Source: Devosia faecipullorum
Lineage (GTDB): Bacteria > Pseudomonadota > Alphaproteobacteria > Rhizobiales > Devosiaceae
Assembly: GCF_015158295.1 (NCBI RefSeq)
Contig: NZ_JACDXV010000002.1
Location: 186,001 to 250,000, forward strand
Length of the DNA: 64,000 nt
Direction of reading: 5' to 3'
Positions 1 through 8,577 of the stretch are shown one piece after another (the stretch's first letter is position 1; every line of letters starts with the position of its first letter). A program made the position numbers and the translations under genes. A model generated the notes under the pieces. The model was given only the letters and a program-made list of their open reading frames with translations. It was not told where the DNA came from and searched no databases.

Positions 1-1
1 C

Positions 2-31
2 GTGCTCAAATCCATGGATGGAACGCGATGA
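2..31 (+). CDS. 3' end of an upstream gene (partial)
   Basis: The second frame is open from the window edge and ends in TGA at 29-31, giving the tail VLKSMDGTR. The stop overlaps the tyrC start as ATGA, which is typical of translational coupling. Too little is visible to name the product. In related genomes tyrC often follows an aminotransferase gene of the hisC type, but that is inference. Confidence 0.3.
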   Translation: MLKSMDGTR

Positions 32-999
32 GCGTGCATTTTCGCAAACTGGCCCTGATCGGCATCGGGCTGATCGGCTCTTCCATCGCGCTGGCGGCAC
101 GGCGGCAGGGATTGGTCGACGTCATTTCCATCGCCACCAGACGCCAGGACACCCTGGACGAAGCCAGGCAATTGGAACTGGGCGATATTTACACGCTGGA
201 TGCCGCAGAGGCGGTACGGGGGGCCGACCTCGTCATCCTCTGCGCTCCGGTCGGTGCCTACGGCGCGTTGGCGGAAGCGATTGGACCCTCACTGGAGGCT
301 GGAGCCATCCTCTCCGATGTGGGGTCGGTCAAGGAATATGTACACAAGATCGTTGGGCCGCATGTGCCTGACGGGGTGCGCTTCATTCCCGGTCATCCCC
401 TGGCGGGTACCGAACATTCGGGGCCTTCGGCCGGCTTTGCCGACCTGTTCGCGGGCCGTTGGTGCGTGCTGACGCCGGCTCAGGACGTGCCGCAGGCCGA
501 TACCGACAGGCTCGTCGCCTTCTGGCAGGCCCTGGGCAGCAATGTCGAATGCATGGATGCGGCCCATCATGACATGGTCCTGGCCATTACCAGCCATGTG
601 CCGCATCTGATCGCCTACAATATCGTGGGAACGGTGGCCGATCTGGAAGCGGATACCAAGTCCGAGGTGATCAAGTTCTCGGCCTCAGGTTTCCGCGATT
701 TTACCCGTATCGCGGCGTCGGATCCGGTGATGTGGCGCGACGTGTTTCTGACCAATCGGGACGCGGTGCTGGAAATGCTCGGTCGTTTCAATGAGGACCT
801 GTCCCGTCTGCAGCGAGCGGTGCGGATGGGCGACGGCCCGGCGTTGGAGGCGCTGTTCACCCGCACAAGGGCCATCCGGCGGTCCATCATCAGTGCCGGC
901 CAGGAAACCGCGGCGCCCGATTTCGGTCGCCCGCACAAGGCCTCGCCCGCGCCGGACTTGTCGCCCCTGCGCGAACATGGCGGCGGCGACGACGCCTAG
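28..999 (+). CDS. tyrC: Prephenate/arogenate dehydrogenase
   Basis: This 323-residue cytoplasmic enzyme oxidatively decarboxylates prephenate or arogenate in tyrosine synthesis. A Rossmann fold opens the protein, with GIGLIG at residues 12-17, and is followed by SDVGSVK near 96-102 and the family motif GHPLAGTEHSGP near 122-133. The motif TSHVPHLIAYN in the C-terminal helical domain carries the histidine expected near the substrate hydroxyl. There is no fused chorismate mutase or ACT domain. The start overlaps the stop of a preceding gene by four bases, so it is probably the last or a middle gene of an operon. Whether prephenate or arogenate is preferred cannot be told from sequence. Confidence 0.93.
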   Translation: MSVHFRKLALIGIGLIGSSIALAARRQGLVDVISIATRRQDTLDEARQLELGDIYTLDAAEAVRGADLVILCAPVGAYGALAEAIGPSLEAGAILSDVGSVKEYVHKIVGPHVPDGVRFIPGHPLAGTEHSGPSAGFADLFAGRWCVLTPAQDVPQADTDRLVAFWQALGSNVECMDAAHHDMVLAITSHVPHLIAYNIVGTVADLEADTKSEVIKFSASGFRDFTRIAASDPVMWRDVFLTNRDAVLEMLGRFNEDLSRLQRAVRMGDGPALEALFTRTRAIRRSIISAGQETAAPDFGRPHKASPAPDLSPLREHGGGDDA

Positions 1000-1967
1000 A
1001 ACAGAGCCGGTATGGCGGTGATCGGCACGAGGCCGGAGGACATGCCGCCGCCGGCAAAATTGAGCTGGTTGCGGTGTCGGCCGTTTTCGGCGGGAGTACC
1101 GAGGACCAGGGTGCGCCATGGTTCTTCGATGAAGGGGCCGATGCGCTCGGCCAGTCCGAGTGAATCGATGCTGATCGATCCGGTGAGATAGCCGCTGGCG
1201 TCGAGCCTCAATTCACCATCGGCGCTGACATCGGAGGTACCATCGCTGGCTCTGAGGCCAACGAGGCGCAGGGTGCCGCCGGCCTGCTGCCAATCCGGCA
1301 GGAAGGGCACGAGGCCCCAATCGCGAATATCGTCTCTGAGGCCGGTCATTTCGGCTTCAAGCTCGGCATTGGCCGGCGCCAGCTCGATCCCGGGCGCGGC
1401 AATGCCGGCCGCGCGGGCGAAGATCGCCAGCGCCGCCCGGCCGGCTTCGGCATCGCGCCGCTCCGGAATATCGAGGACATGCGCCTCGATATGGGAGGCG
1501 CTGGCTATGAGATTGTTTCCGAACAGGGTGTCGGTCCAGGCCAGGTCGTCGCCAACCAGCGACAGCCTGGCGATGCGCCAGTTCTCGAGCCTGGCACTAG
1601 CCTCGATGCCGGTCCAGGAAATGTCCTGGCGCAGCCCGGTGAAGGCGTCAGAAATCCGTGCCGGGCCGAGGGCCGAGCCGAGGATATGATTGAGCCGATA
1701 GATCATGGCGCTGACCCGAATTGCGGGCAGTTCGATCAGGATGTCGCCTGAAAGGATTGCCGCATCGGCGCATTGGATATCGAAGCGAAAGGGAAAGCCG
1801 GCAATAGCAATGTCTTGGCAGGTCAATTGCGGCGCATTTTCGCCATCGGCCAGAGCCAGCATTTCAACTTGCTGTCGTACCTGCGCCGCCGCAAAATACC
1901 AGGCGCCGGTCCAGGCGAGAACGACGAGCAGCACGATCGTGCCCAAAATGATGATTCGCTTCTTCAT
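996..1967 (-). CDS. DUF2125 family membrane-anchored protein
   Basis: The 323-residue product begins with a basic stretch and a hydrophobic segment at about residues 5-27 that reads as an uncleaved signal anchor or signal peptide. The rest is a long beta-rich-looking periplasmic domain without catalytic motifs that I recognise. It matches the DUF2125 family, which is common in Rhizobiales and commonly sits beside tyrC. Function is unknown; the fold class suggests an envelope or lipid-related role, but that is inference. Its stop codon shares the four-base palindrome CTAG (996-999) with the convergent tyrC stop. Confidence 0.8.
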   Translation of the reverse strand: MKKRIIILGTIVLLVVLAWTGAWYFAAAQVRQQVEMLALADGENAPQLTCQDIAIAGFPFRFDIQCADAAILSGDILIELPAIRVSAMIYRLNHILGSALGPARISDAFTGLRQDISWTGIEASARLENWRIARLSLVGDDLAWTDTLFGNNLIASASHIEAHVLDIPERRDAEAGRAALAIFARAAGIAAPGIELAPANAELEAEMTGLRDDIRDWGLVPFLPDWQQAGGTLRLVGLRASDGTSDVSADGELRLDASGYLTGSISIDSLGLAERIGPFIEEPWRTLVLGTPAENGRHRNQLNFAGGGMSSGLVPITAIPALF

Positions 1968-2117
1968 ATTGCCTTCTTATCCTTGGACTTGTGTCGTCAG
2001 AAGCGGGTTTTCGTGCGACCACGATTTTGCGACTGATCTCGACGTGAGAAAACGAGACAGAGGCGATGGGCGGCCGGAGCGCAATGAGACAGATTGGACG
2101 ACGAATGAAGTTTGGTC

Positions 2118-2675
2118 ATGGCACCGTTCATGCAGGGTGAAGGCGACAGTTTTTGGGTCTTTGGCTATGGCTCGCTGATCTGGAATCCGGGTTTTTCCTT
2201 TGTCAGCGCGCAACTCGGCCTGCTCCGGGGCGCGCATCGCTCGCTGTCCATCGTCTCGCATCATTATCGCGGCACGCTCGAACAGCCGGGGCTGGTATTC
2301 GGGCTGGCGCGGGGCGGCTGCTGCCGGGGAATGGTGTTCGAAATCGAGACAGCGCGCTGGCCCGACGTCGCGGCCTATCTGTATGCGCGGGAAATGGTCA
2401 CTTCGGTCTATCGCGATGTGAGGCGCCCGGTGCAGCTGGCCGATGGGCGGCGCGTAGAAGCCCTTACCTACCTCATTGACGAGAAACATGAGCAATTTGC
2501 CGGTGTGTTGAGCCTCGAGGACCAGGTGGCCATGGTGCGTAAGGCGGTCGGCAGTGCGGGATCCAATGTAGATTACGTCCTCAACACCGCCCGCCATCTG
2601 GAGCAATTGGGTATTCGCGACCGGGCGCTGCTGGCTTTGGCCAGAGCGCTGGAGGCCGAGGATCAGGCGGCGTGA
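2118..2675 (+). CDS. ChaC-type gamma-glutamylcyclotransferase
   Basis: This 185-residue cytosolic protein belongs to the ChaC family, whose members cleave glutathione to 5-oxoproline and cysteinylglycine. The N-terminal signature FGYGSLIWNPGF is intact, and the fold continues through a short GLARGG segment to the conserved YL(I)D region that precedes the helical end. I chose ATG 2118; a TTG six bases upstream and an ATG at 2130 are alternatives. Its 3' end overlaps the convergent gene at 2663-3007 by 13 bases. It is one of three cyclotransferase-like genes in the window. Confidence 0.85.
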   Translation: MAPFMQGEGDSFWVFGYGSLIWNPGFSFVSAQLGLLRGAHRSLSIVSHHYRGTLEQPGLVFGLARGGCCRGMVFEIETARWPDVAAYLYAREMVTSVYRDVRRPVQLADGRRVEALTYLIDEKHEQFAGVLSLEDQVAMVRKAVGSAGSNVDYVLNTARHLEQLGIRDRALLALARALEAEDQAA

Positions 2676-3007
2676 ACCATGGCCTGGCGGGCCGGCATGC
2701 TCTCCTCGAGATCCCAGATGGTGGCGAGCCTGTCTGTGGGCGCGTCGAGCCGGAAGGCCTCGGTGGCGCAATCGAGCGCCAGACGAAAGCGGGCGCGGCT
2801 TGTGGGATCGTCAACCAGGTCACTGGCGGCGCCGACCCAGAGCACATGATTTCCCTTGGCGATGAGATAAAGATCGCTCTCATGCATGACGAAGGAGCTC
2901 AGATGTTCGCTGGCCAGCAGGTAATGGCGGCCCGAGCGGCCTTCCCAGTCCACTTTCGGCGGCACCGGCCCATGGGCGCTTCGTATGAGATCGCTAATCG
3001 CGGCCAT
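2663..3007 (-). CDS. Conserved hypothetical protein (114 aa)
   Basis: I do not recognise a named family. The 114-residue product is soluble, with no signal peptide or membrane segment, is mildly acidic and contains several Trp and His residues. A strong ribosome-binding site (GGGGGA) precedes the ATG. A plausible promoter lies just upstream (3037-3064), so the gene is probably transcribed alone. Codon use is like its neighbours, and the frame is long and free of stops between two clear genes, which supports it being real. Confidence 0.6.
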   Translation of the reverse strand: MAAISDLIRSAHGPVPPKVDWEGRSGRHYLLASEHLSSFVMHESDLYLIAKGNHVLWVGAASDLVDDPTSRARFRLALDCATEAFRLDAPTDRLATIWDLEESMPARQAMVHAA

Positions 3008-3036
3008 CGCTGTCCCCCTGCTTCAGAAGAAGAACA

Positions 3037-3064
3037 AAAATAGAACAAATTTGAGACAAGTCAA
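3037..3064 (-). promoter_or_regulatory. Putative sigma70-type promoter
   Basis: On the minus strand TTGACT (3064-3059) and TATTTT (3042-3037) are 16 bases apart in an AT-rich stretch. Transcription would start about 20-25 bases before the ATG at 3007. It would serve the 114-residue hypothetical gene. Confidence 0.4.
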
Positions 3065-3113
3065 GCAGACATTCATTGTCTAACTATATATATGGTTGTG
3101 TTCGTATTTTTGG

Positions 3114-3932
3114 TCAATATGTAGTGTTTTGGCGCTGGTGCAATTGCGCGATGCGCTGTTCCAGGCCCTGATCGACGGGCCGGTCCAGACCTTTTTCCAG
3201 CGCCTGACGAGCAAGATCGTCCGAAGCCGCCTCGATGGTTTGTCGCAGCGTTGCCAGAAAGACGTCCGGCGGCAAGCCGGGGGCGATGGCGGGGAGGAAG
3301 CGGGCTTTTGCCTTGCCCGGCCAGATGATGAGGCTGTTCCGGCCCCAATAGAATCCCGAATCGAGCGCAACCGGCACCACCGGCACGTTGAGTTCGCCAT
3401 AAAGGCGCACAATACCCTGCCGATAATCGGGCGGCGCCAGCGGCGCCTTGCGGGTTCCTTCGGGATAGATGACGATCCGGCATCCCCGTTCGGTGGCGGC
3501 GCGGGCCTGCGCGATCATTTCGGGAATGGCCTGGGCGCCTTTTTGCCGGTCGATTTCGATGCAGTCTAGGGAATGGGCGGCCCAGCCGAAAAACGGGATC
3601 CGCATCAACTCCTTCTTGGCGATGAAGGCCGGGCGGCCGACATGGGGAAAGGTGGCAAAGATGTCCCAATCGGATTGATGCTTGGAGGCGATGATGCAGC
3701 CGCCAGGCGGAATGTTCTCGGCTCCTGCGACATCGGTGTCCATGCCGGTCAGGAAGCGCAGAATTCGCACATTTGACCAGCACCAATAGCGGGCAATGGC
3801 AAAGCCGAATTGGGTTCTGCCGGCAATGATGCCGATTGTGCCGGCGATGATGGCCAGAATCGACGTCTGACCAATGAAAACGACATAGAAAATCGCCGTG
3901 CGGATCGCCTGGATGGCGGTCTTGAATGGCAT
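3114..3932 (-). CDS. plsC: 1-acyl-sn-glycerol-3-phosphate acyltransferase
   Basis: This 272-residue inner-membrane enzyme adds the second acyl chain to lysophosphatidic acid in phospholipid synthesis. A hydrophobic N-terminal segment (about residues 10-40) is followed by the acyltransferase catalytic box HQSDWD (the HX4D motif) and, further on, the glycerol-phosphate-binding box YPEGTR. The length fits PlsC. I chose ATG 3932 because GGGGAG lies five bases upstream; a frame extension to 3953 has no such site. It lies downstream of ftsX on the same strand and may be cotranscribed with ftsEX. Confidence 0.92.
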   Translation of the reverse strand: MPFKTAIQAIRTAIFYVVFIGQTSILAIIAGTIGIIAGRTQFGFAIARYWCWSNVRILRFLTGMDTDVAGAENIPPGGCIIASKHQSDWDIFATFPHVGRPAFIAKKELMRIPFFGWAAHSLDCIEIDRQKGAQAIPEMIAQARAATERGCRIVIYPEGTRKAPLAPPDYRQGIVRLYGELNVPVVPVALDSGFYWGRNSLIIWPGKAKARFLPAIAPGLPPDVFLATLRQTIEAASDDLARQALEKGLDRPVDQGLEQRIAQLHQRQNTTY

Positions 3933-4000
3933 GTACTCCCCCGGGCCTTGCATTCCTGGTCTGTTTTATCGGGGCGAGCCGCGCTTGGCGAGATATTCGG

Positions 4001-4930
4001 TCACGATGCTTCGCTGAGATAACGTCTAACGGTGACACGGGAGGTTATCGCGGTCAGCGCGGCAATCACCGGCACCACCAGAACGATGCCGATCATGCCG
4101 TCCCAGCCGAGCACGAACTGGCCAAACAGCACCCCGACCTGGGCCGTCGCCTCGCTGGGGAGAACCCGGCCGGCCGCGGCGCCGGTCAGCGCGAAGAACA
4201 ATATGGCCAACACTGTGCCCAAAAGGCCGCCCTGCAGGCCGATGGAAAGGAAACGCCCCTGGAATTCCCCGGCGATGAAGCGATTGGACGCGCCGATGAA
4301 ATGCAGGACATCGACGATTTCACGGTTCGAGGCCATGGCGCCCCGGGTGGCGAAGACGATGGCCAGCACGGTGGCGACGCCGATCAGGCCGAGAACCAGC
4401 AGGCCCGAGACCACCACGGTGCCGGCCATAATGTTGAGTTGCTGCCGCCAGGCGGCATGGGTATCGAGGCTGGCGCCTTTGACCGCCTGAAGATTGCGCT
4501 GCAATTGCTCGATATCGGCATCCACCGGATCAGCCAGTTGCACAACAACGAGGCGCGGCACGGCGATGGCAGACAGATCGAGCCCGGCGCCGAGCCAGGG
4601 TTCGAGCAGCGCCTGGCTTTCCTCGAGCGTCAGGGCGCGTGCGCCGGCGACGCCCGGCGTCGATTGGGCCAGCGAGACCGCGCTGCGCAGATTGCTCTCC
4701 ATCACCTCGCCCTCGACCGGGCGGATCTGGATGGTGAGTTCGCGCCCGACATCGGCGGACCAGGCGATGGCCGATTTCTGCACCAGCATCACCCCGCCCA
4801 ACGTTACGGCCGAGAGAAAGGCCATGATGGTGATCAGGAGCAGCAAGGTCCGACCGGCGACGCTTTTTTCCGGGACGATGGGTGCGGCGCCGCCACGACG
4901 GAAAAGCTGGGAAAGCCCAAATTTAGTCAT
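4001..4930 (-). CDS. ftsX: Cell division protein FtsX
   Basis: FtsX is the membrane subunit of the FtsEX complex, which couples ATP hydrolysis to activation of septal peptidoglycan hydrolases. The 309-residue protein has a cytoplasmic N-terminus, a first membrane helix near residues 27-49, a large periplasmic loop and three further helices in the C-terminal half, as expected for the FtsX/permease family. The start codon lies inside the end of ftsE (ATGACTAA overlap, eight bases), so the two are translationally coupled. A degenerate EnvC-type LytM protein, the usual type of FtsEX partner, is encoded at 37546-38940. Confidence 0.93.
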   Translation of the reverse strand: MTKFGLSQLFRRGGAAPIVPEKSVAGRTLLLLITIMAFLSAVTLGGVMLVQKSAIAWSADVGRELTIQIRPVEGEVMESNLRSAVSLAQSTPGVAGARALTLEESQALLEPWLGAGLDLSAIAVPRLVVVQLADPVDADIEQLQRNLQAVKGASLDTHAAWRQQLNIMAGTVVVSGLLVLGLIGVATVLAIVFATRGAMASNREIVDVLHFIGASNRFIAGEFQGRFLSIGLQGGLLGTVLAILFFALTGAAAGRVLPSEATAQVGVLFGQFVLGWDGMIGIVLVVPVIAALTAITSRVTVRRYLSEAS

Positions 4931-5645
4931 GGATCGACAATTCCCCCTTGTTGAGCACCATGCGGGGATAGGAGAAGCGGTCGAGCAGCGGCAATTCGTG
5001 GGTGGCCAGGATGATGGTCATGCCGAGTGTGCGGTTGAGTTCGGCGAAGAGATGGACCAGTCGGCTCGAGAGGTCGGGATCGACATTGCCGGTCGGCTCA
5101 TCCGCCAGCAGGATTTTGGGGCGGGCGATCACCGCCCTGGCAATGGCGGCGCGTTGCTTTTCGCCGCCCGACAACAGGGTGGGCGAGGCATGCATACGTT
5201 CGCCCAGCCCCACCCATTCGAGCAATTCGATGACATTGGGCCGGTATTCGCTTTCCGGTTGCCCCAGAACGCGCAGCGGCAGGGCGACGTTCTCGAACGT
5301 CGTCAGATGATCGAGCAGGCGGAATTCCTGGAATACGATGCCGATATGCCGGCGCATCTGCAACAGCCGGTCCTGATCGAGATTGCCTACGTCCTGGTCG
5401 AACATGGTGACGCGACCGCGGCTCGGTTTCAAGGAAAGCAGCAAGAGGCGCAGCAGGCTGGTCTTGCCTGAGCCGGACGGGCCGGTCAGGAAATGAAATG
5501 AACCCGGCTCAATGGCAAAGGTGAGATCCTTGAGGATTTCGGGGCCATTGCCATAGCGCAGGCCCACATCGGAAAACTCGATCAAAAAGCTCTGCTCCTC
5601 ATTGGTCCGGCAATGCTGCGAGGGCGAATCAGTCGCCGCCATCAT
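4923..5645 (-). CDS. ftsE: Cell division ATP-binding protein FtsE
   Basis: FtsE is the ABC-type ATPase partner of FtsX. The 240-residue protein has Walker A GPSGSGKT at residues 55-62, the signature LSGGEKQR near 158-165 and Walker B ending ADEPTGNVD near 181-189. An N-terminal extension of about 20 residues precedes the ABC core, so a later start is possible although no clear alternative ATG stands out; a second ATG immediately follows the first. It is divergent from the zinc-ribbon gene at 5787, and the 141-base gap probably holds both promoters. Confidence 0.94.
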   Translation of the reverse strand: MMAATDSPSQHCRTNEEQSFLIEFSDVGLRYGNGPEILKDLTFAIEPGSFHFLTGPSGSGKTSLLRLLLLSLKPSRGRVTMFDQDVGNLDQDRLLQMRRHIGIVFQEFRLLDHLTTFENVALPLRVLGQPESEYRPNVIELLEWVGLGERMHASPTLLSGGEKQRAAIARAVIARPKILLADEPTGNVDPDLSSRLVHLFAELNRTLGMTIILATHELPLLDRFSYPRMVLNKGELSIHD

Positions 5646-5726
5646 AGCAGCGCTACGACCTTCTACTTCATGGCCATGGCTTTGCGCCCGACAAAGCGGC
5701 GCAATTTTGATCCCCGGCCGGTTTGA

Positions 5727-5740
5727 GGAGTTTTAACTCC
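5727..5740. promoter_or_regulatory. Small palindrome in the ftsE / zinc-ribbon divergent gap
   Basis: GGAGTT and AACTCC flank a two-base centre midway between the divergent genes. It could be an operator or a weak hairpin; no regulator is identified. Confidence 0.2.
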
Positions 5741-5786
5741 CCGGCATTAGGGTCGGCGGCAAGCCCCCTCGAGATCAAACCGCCTG

Positions 5787-6611
5787 ATGATCATCATCTG
5801 TCCGCATTGCCAGACCAAGTATCAGGTGACCTTCGAGGCCATCGGCTCGGCCGGTCGCAAGGTGCAATGCGCCCATTGTCATCAGGCCTGGGATCAAAGA
5901 CCGGGTGCGCCGGCGCAGGACGCGTTGCCCGAACCGGACAGTTTGACCGCCGCCATGAGCGAGGATGCGCTGGATGAAGCCATGGCGAGCGAGGAAAGAA
6001 GCGCCGCCGCAAAACCCGTCCTGACCGCACGAGCACAGCCGGAGCGGGCGGCCTCGGTTCCCAATGCGGCCGAAATCAGGAAACGCCAGGCCGATTTCAC
6101 CAAAAGGCGCAGCGCGATGATTTCCCGTCTGCCGCTGGCGCGGTTGCGTCGTGCAGCGCGCATCGGCGGCGTGCTGATCCTTGCCGGCCTGATCGCCGGC
6201 GCCTATTTCGGGCGCGTAATGATCGTGGAGCGCTATCCCGACCTTGCCGGGGTCTATGCCGGGATCGGCCTGGGCGTGAATGTGGTCGGACTGGACTTTT
6301 CCAATCTGGAATCGCTCAAGGCGCTGTCGGGCGGCAATGACGTCTTGATGGTTTCGGCGCAGATCGTGGGCCTGACATCCAAGCCCGTGCGGGTGCCGCC
6401 TGTCGTGGTGAGCCTGCTCGATGAAGAGGGGCGCGCCGTTTATGAATGGAGCGTGGCCACGCGCGTGCGCGACCTGATGGCGGGGGAGCGCGCAACCTTC
6501 GATACGCGCCTGTCCTTGCCGCCCAGTGAGGCGGTGCGGGTGAAGCTGAGCTTTGCGAAGGGATCCGGCTCCCAGGCCGACCATGAGAAGGGCGCAGGAC
6601 GCCCGGATTGA
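5787..6611 (+). CDS. MJ0042-type zinc-ribbon membrane protein
   Basis: The 274-residue protein starts with an MJ0042-type zinc ribbon: CPHC at residues 5-8 and CAHC at 28-31 supply four metal-binding cysteines. A long polar linker follows, then one membrane helix at about 126-144 and a C-terminal domain of the DUF3426 type. This architecture (cytoplasmic zinc ribbon, single pass, beta-sandwich domain) is common in alpha- and betaproteobacteria, and its function is unknown. It lies between ftsE and cpdR, a frequent Rhizobiales arrangement. Confidence 0.82.
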   Translation: MIIICPHCQTKYQVTFEAIGSAGRKVQCAHCHQAWDQRPGAPAQDALPEPDSLTAAMSEDALDEAMASEERSAAAKPVLTARAQPERAASVPNAAEIRKRQADFTKRRSAMISRLPLARLRRAARIGGVLILAGLIAGAYFGRVMIVERYPDLAGVYAGIGLGVNVVGLDFSNLESLKALSGGNDVLMVSAQIVGLTSKPVRVPPVVVSLLDEEGRAVYEWSVATRVRDLMAGERATFDTRLSLPPSEAVRVKLSFAKGSGSQADHEKGAGRPD

Positions 6612-6685
6612 CCACCACCGGAGAATTATCGGCAATTCCCAAAAAATACCGATTCTTCCCCTGATTTTGTCCAGTTTCCGTGTTT

Positions 6686-6720
6686 GAAAGTGCCGTGCCA
6701 CTTTTCCCGGCAACGCTCAG
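6686..6720 (+). repeat. Dispersed intergenic repeat, copy 1
   Basis: GAAAGTG and CCACTTTT form a short stem, followed by CCGGCAACGCTCAG ending ten bases before the cpdR start. Related copies lie at 23924-23964 and 33106-33146. It resembles the short palindromic repeats often seen upstream of Rhizobiales genes. Confidence 0.5.
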
Positions 6721-6730
6721 GAGAGAGCCA

Positions 6731-7138
6731 ATGGCCCGCATCCTAGTCGCTGAAGATGATCCCTCTGTCCGTGCCTTCGTCGTCAGTGCCCTGACCATGA
6801 AGGGGCACGATGTCGTGGCCGAGGAGGATGGGGGACTGGCCGCCGAGACCGTGGATGTCGAGGACGGCCAGTTCGATCTGCTATTGTCGGACATCAAGAT
6901 GCCGGTGATGGATGGGATCGCGCTGGCGCTGCATGTGGGCGCGCGCTATCCCGAAATGACGATCCTGTTGATGACCGGCTTTGCGGACCAGCGCGAAAGG
7001 GCGCATGGCCTGGATGCCCTGATCTATGACGTCATCGCCAAGCCGTTCACCCTGGCCGATCTATTGGCCAAGGTGGACGATGCGCTCAATGGCCGGCCCG
7101 TCGAGGTCGTCTCGCTCGGTCGGCAGGCGCTGCAATAG
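6731..7138 (+). CDS. cpdR: Single-domain response regulator CpdR
   Basis: This 135-residue protein is a stand-alone receiver domain. In alphaproteobacteria CpdR is phosphorylated through the CckA-ChpT relay and, when unphosphorylated, acts as an adaptor that primes ClpXP for proteolysis of cell-cycle proteins. The acidic pair (E8/D9/D10), the phosphoacceptor D54 in SDIKMP, T82 and K104 are all present, and there is no output domain. I chose ATG 6731, preceded by a purine-rich GGAGAGAG; a longer frame from 6680 would run through the intergenic repeat. It converges on lysA with one base between the stops. Confidence 0.88.
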   Translation: MARILVAEDDPSVRAFVVSALTMKGHDVVAEEDGGLAAETVDVEDGQFDLLLSDIKMPVMDGIALALHVGARYPEMTILLMTGFADQRERAHGLDALIYDVIAKPFTLADLLAKVDDALNGRPVEVVSLGRQALQ

Positions 7139-7139
7139 C

Positions 7140-8399
7140 TCAGAGCCAGTTGGGCAGGCTGTCGAGCGCGAGCAGTTCCGCAATGGCTTTGCGCGGCCTG
7201 ATGACGTGCCAGCGGGCGCCATCGACCAGAATTTCGGGCACGAGCGGGCGCGAATTATAGGTCGATGCCATGACGGCGCCATAGGCCCCGGCGCTGATGA
7301 CGGCGAGAAGATCGCCTTCCTTGACGCCGGGAATAGTACGGCCGCGCGCCAGATAGTCGCCGGTTTCGCAGACCGGACCGACGATGTCGCCGGTGATCGG
7401 CGGCAGGTTGGACTGGTTGACCAGTTCGATGTCGTGATGGGCTTCATAGAGCGTGGGGCGAATGAGATCGTTCATCGCCGCATCGACGATGATGAAATTG
7501 GCCTCGCCTTCCTTCACATATTCGACCTTGGTGACGAGGATGCCGGCATTGCCCACGAGGAGGCGACCGGGCTCGATGACCAGCGAACAGCCCAATTGGC
7601 CGACCTTGTCGCGCACTACAGCGGCGTAGGCATCGGGATGAGGCGGGGCTTCCTGGTCATGGTTATAGGGAATGCCCAGGCCGCCGCCGACATCGACATG
7701 CTCGATATGGTGGCCATCGGCGCGCAGCGCTGTCACCAGTTCGGCCATGAGGCCAAAGGCATTGCCGAAGGGTTCGAGATCGGTAATCTGGCTGCCGATA
7801 TGCATGTCCACGCCCACCGCCTCGATATTGGGCAGTTCGGTGATCCGCCGATAGACCTCGCGGGCGCGCTTATAGGAAATGCCGAACTTGTTCTCGGACT
7901 TGCCAGTCGAGATCTTGGCATGGGTACGGGCATCGACATCGGGATTGATGCGCACCGAGACCCGCGCGGTCCGCCCCATGCTCGCGGCTACCATCGAGAG
8001 CCGTTCCAGCTCAGGCTCGCTTTCGATATTAAAGCATTTGATGCCGACTTCGAGGCCGCGGCGCATTTCGGCAATGGTTTTCGCGACGCCGGAAAAGACG
8101 ATCATGTCCGGCTTGATGCCGGCAGCCAGCGCCCGTTCCAATTCTCCCAGCGAGACCACATCGGCCCCGCACCCTTCTTTGGCCATCAGCGTCAGGACGG
8201 CCTGATTGGAATTGGCCTTCATGGCATAGGCGACAAGGGTCGGAATGCCCTCGAAAGCCTGTTTCACCACCCTGACATGGCGGCGCAGGGTGGCGCTGGA
8301 ATAGACATAGAAGGGCGTGCCGACATCGCGCGCTAGATCGTTGAGGTTGACGTCTTCGGCGAAAAGAACGCCGTCGCGCTGCTGAAAGTGATGGACCAT
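7140..8399 (-). CDS. lysA: Diaminopimelate decarboxylase
   Basis: LysA is a PLP enzyme that decarboxylates meso-diaminopimelate to lysine, the last step of the pathway. The 419-residue protein is a fold-type III barrel, with the PLP lysine in YAMKANSN near residue 60, the glycine-rich phosphate loop HVDVGGGLGI and the C-terminal CETGD motif that contributes the dimer-interface cysteine. The length fits the family. argH lies upstream on the same strand, a common Rhizobiales neighbourhood, here separated by a cyclotransferase gene and a repeat-bearing gap. Confidence 0.96.
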   Translation of the reverse strand: MVHHFQQRDGVLFAEDVNLNDLARDVGTPFYVYSSATLRRHVRVVKQAFEGIPTLVAYAMKANSNQAVLTLMAKEGCGADVVSLGELERALAAGIKPDMIVFSGVAKTIAEMRRGLEVGIKCFNIESEPELERLSMVAASMGRTARVSVRINPDVDARTHAKISTGKSENKFGISYKRAREVYRRITELPNIEAVGVDMHIGSQITDLEPFGNAFGLMAELVTALRADGHHIEHVDVGGGLGIPYNHDQEAPPHPDAYAAVVRDKVGQLGCSLVIEPGRLLVGNAGILVTKVEYVKEGEANFIIVDAAMNDLIRPTLYEAHHDIELVNQSNLPPITGDIVGPVCETGDYLARGRTIPGVKEGDLLAVISAGAYGAVMASTYNSRPLVPEILVDGARWHVIRPRKAIAELLALDSLPNWL

Positions 8400-8481
8400 G
8401 GTTTGGGTTCCTGCCTTGCCGCTCTCATTTGGAAACGGGTGCCCGAAGGGCGGGTGAGGGATAGTGTTCGATCTTTTCAGA

Positions 8482-8530
8482 ACCCCTCATCCGGCGCTGT
8501 GCGCCACCTTCTCCCGCGAGGAAGAAGGGG
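8482..8530. repeat. REP-like intergenic element
   Basis: This sits in the 178-base gap upstream of lysA. It contains GGCGC-TGT-GCGCC (8493-8505) followed by a CACCTTCTCCC ... AAGAAGG stretch. Sequences of this CCCTCATCCG / CACCTTCTCCC type are widespread dispersed repeats in Rhizobiales genomes. Confidence 0.45.
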
Positions 8531-8577
8531 GTCCGGTGGATGTCCTAGGCGAAGTGCGGTGAAAACGAAAGCCGGAC

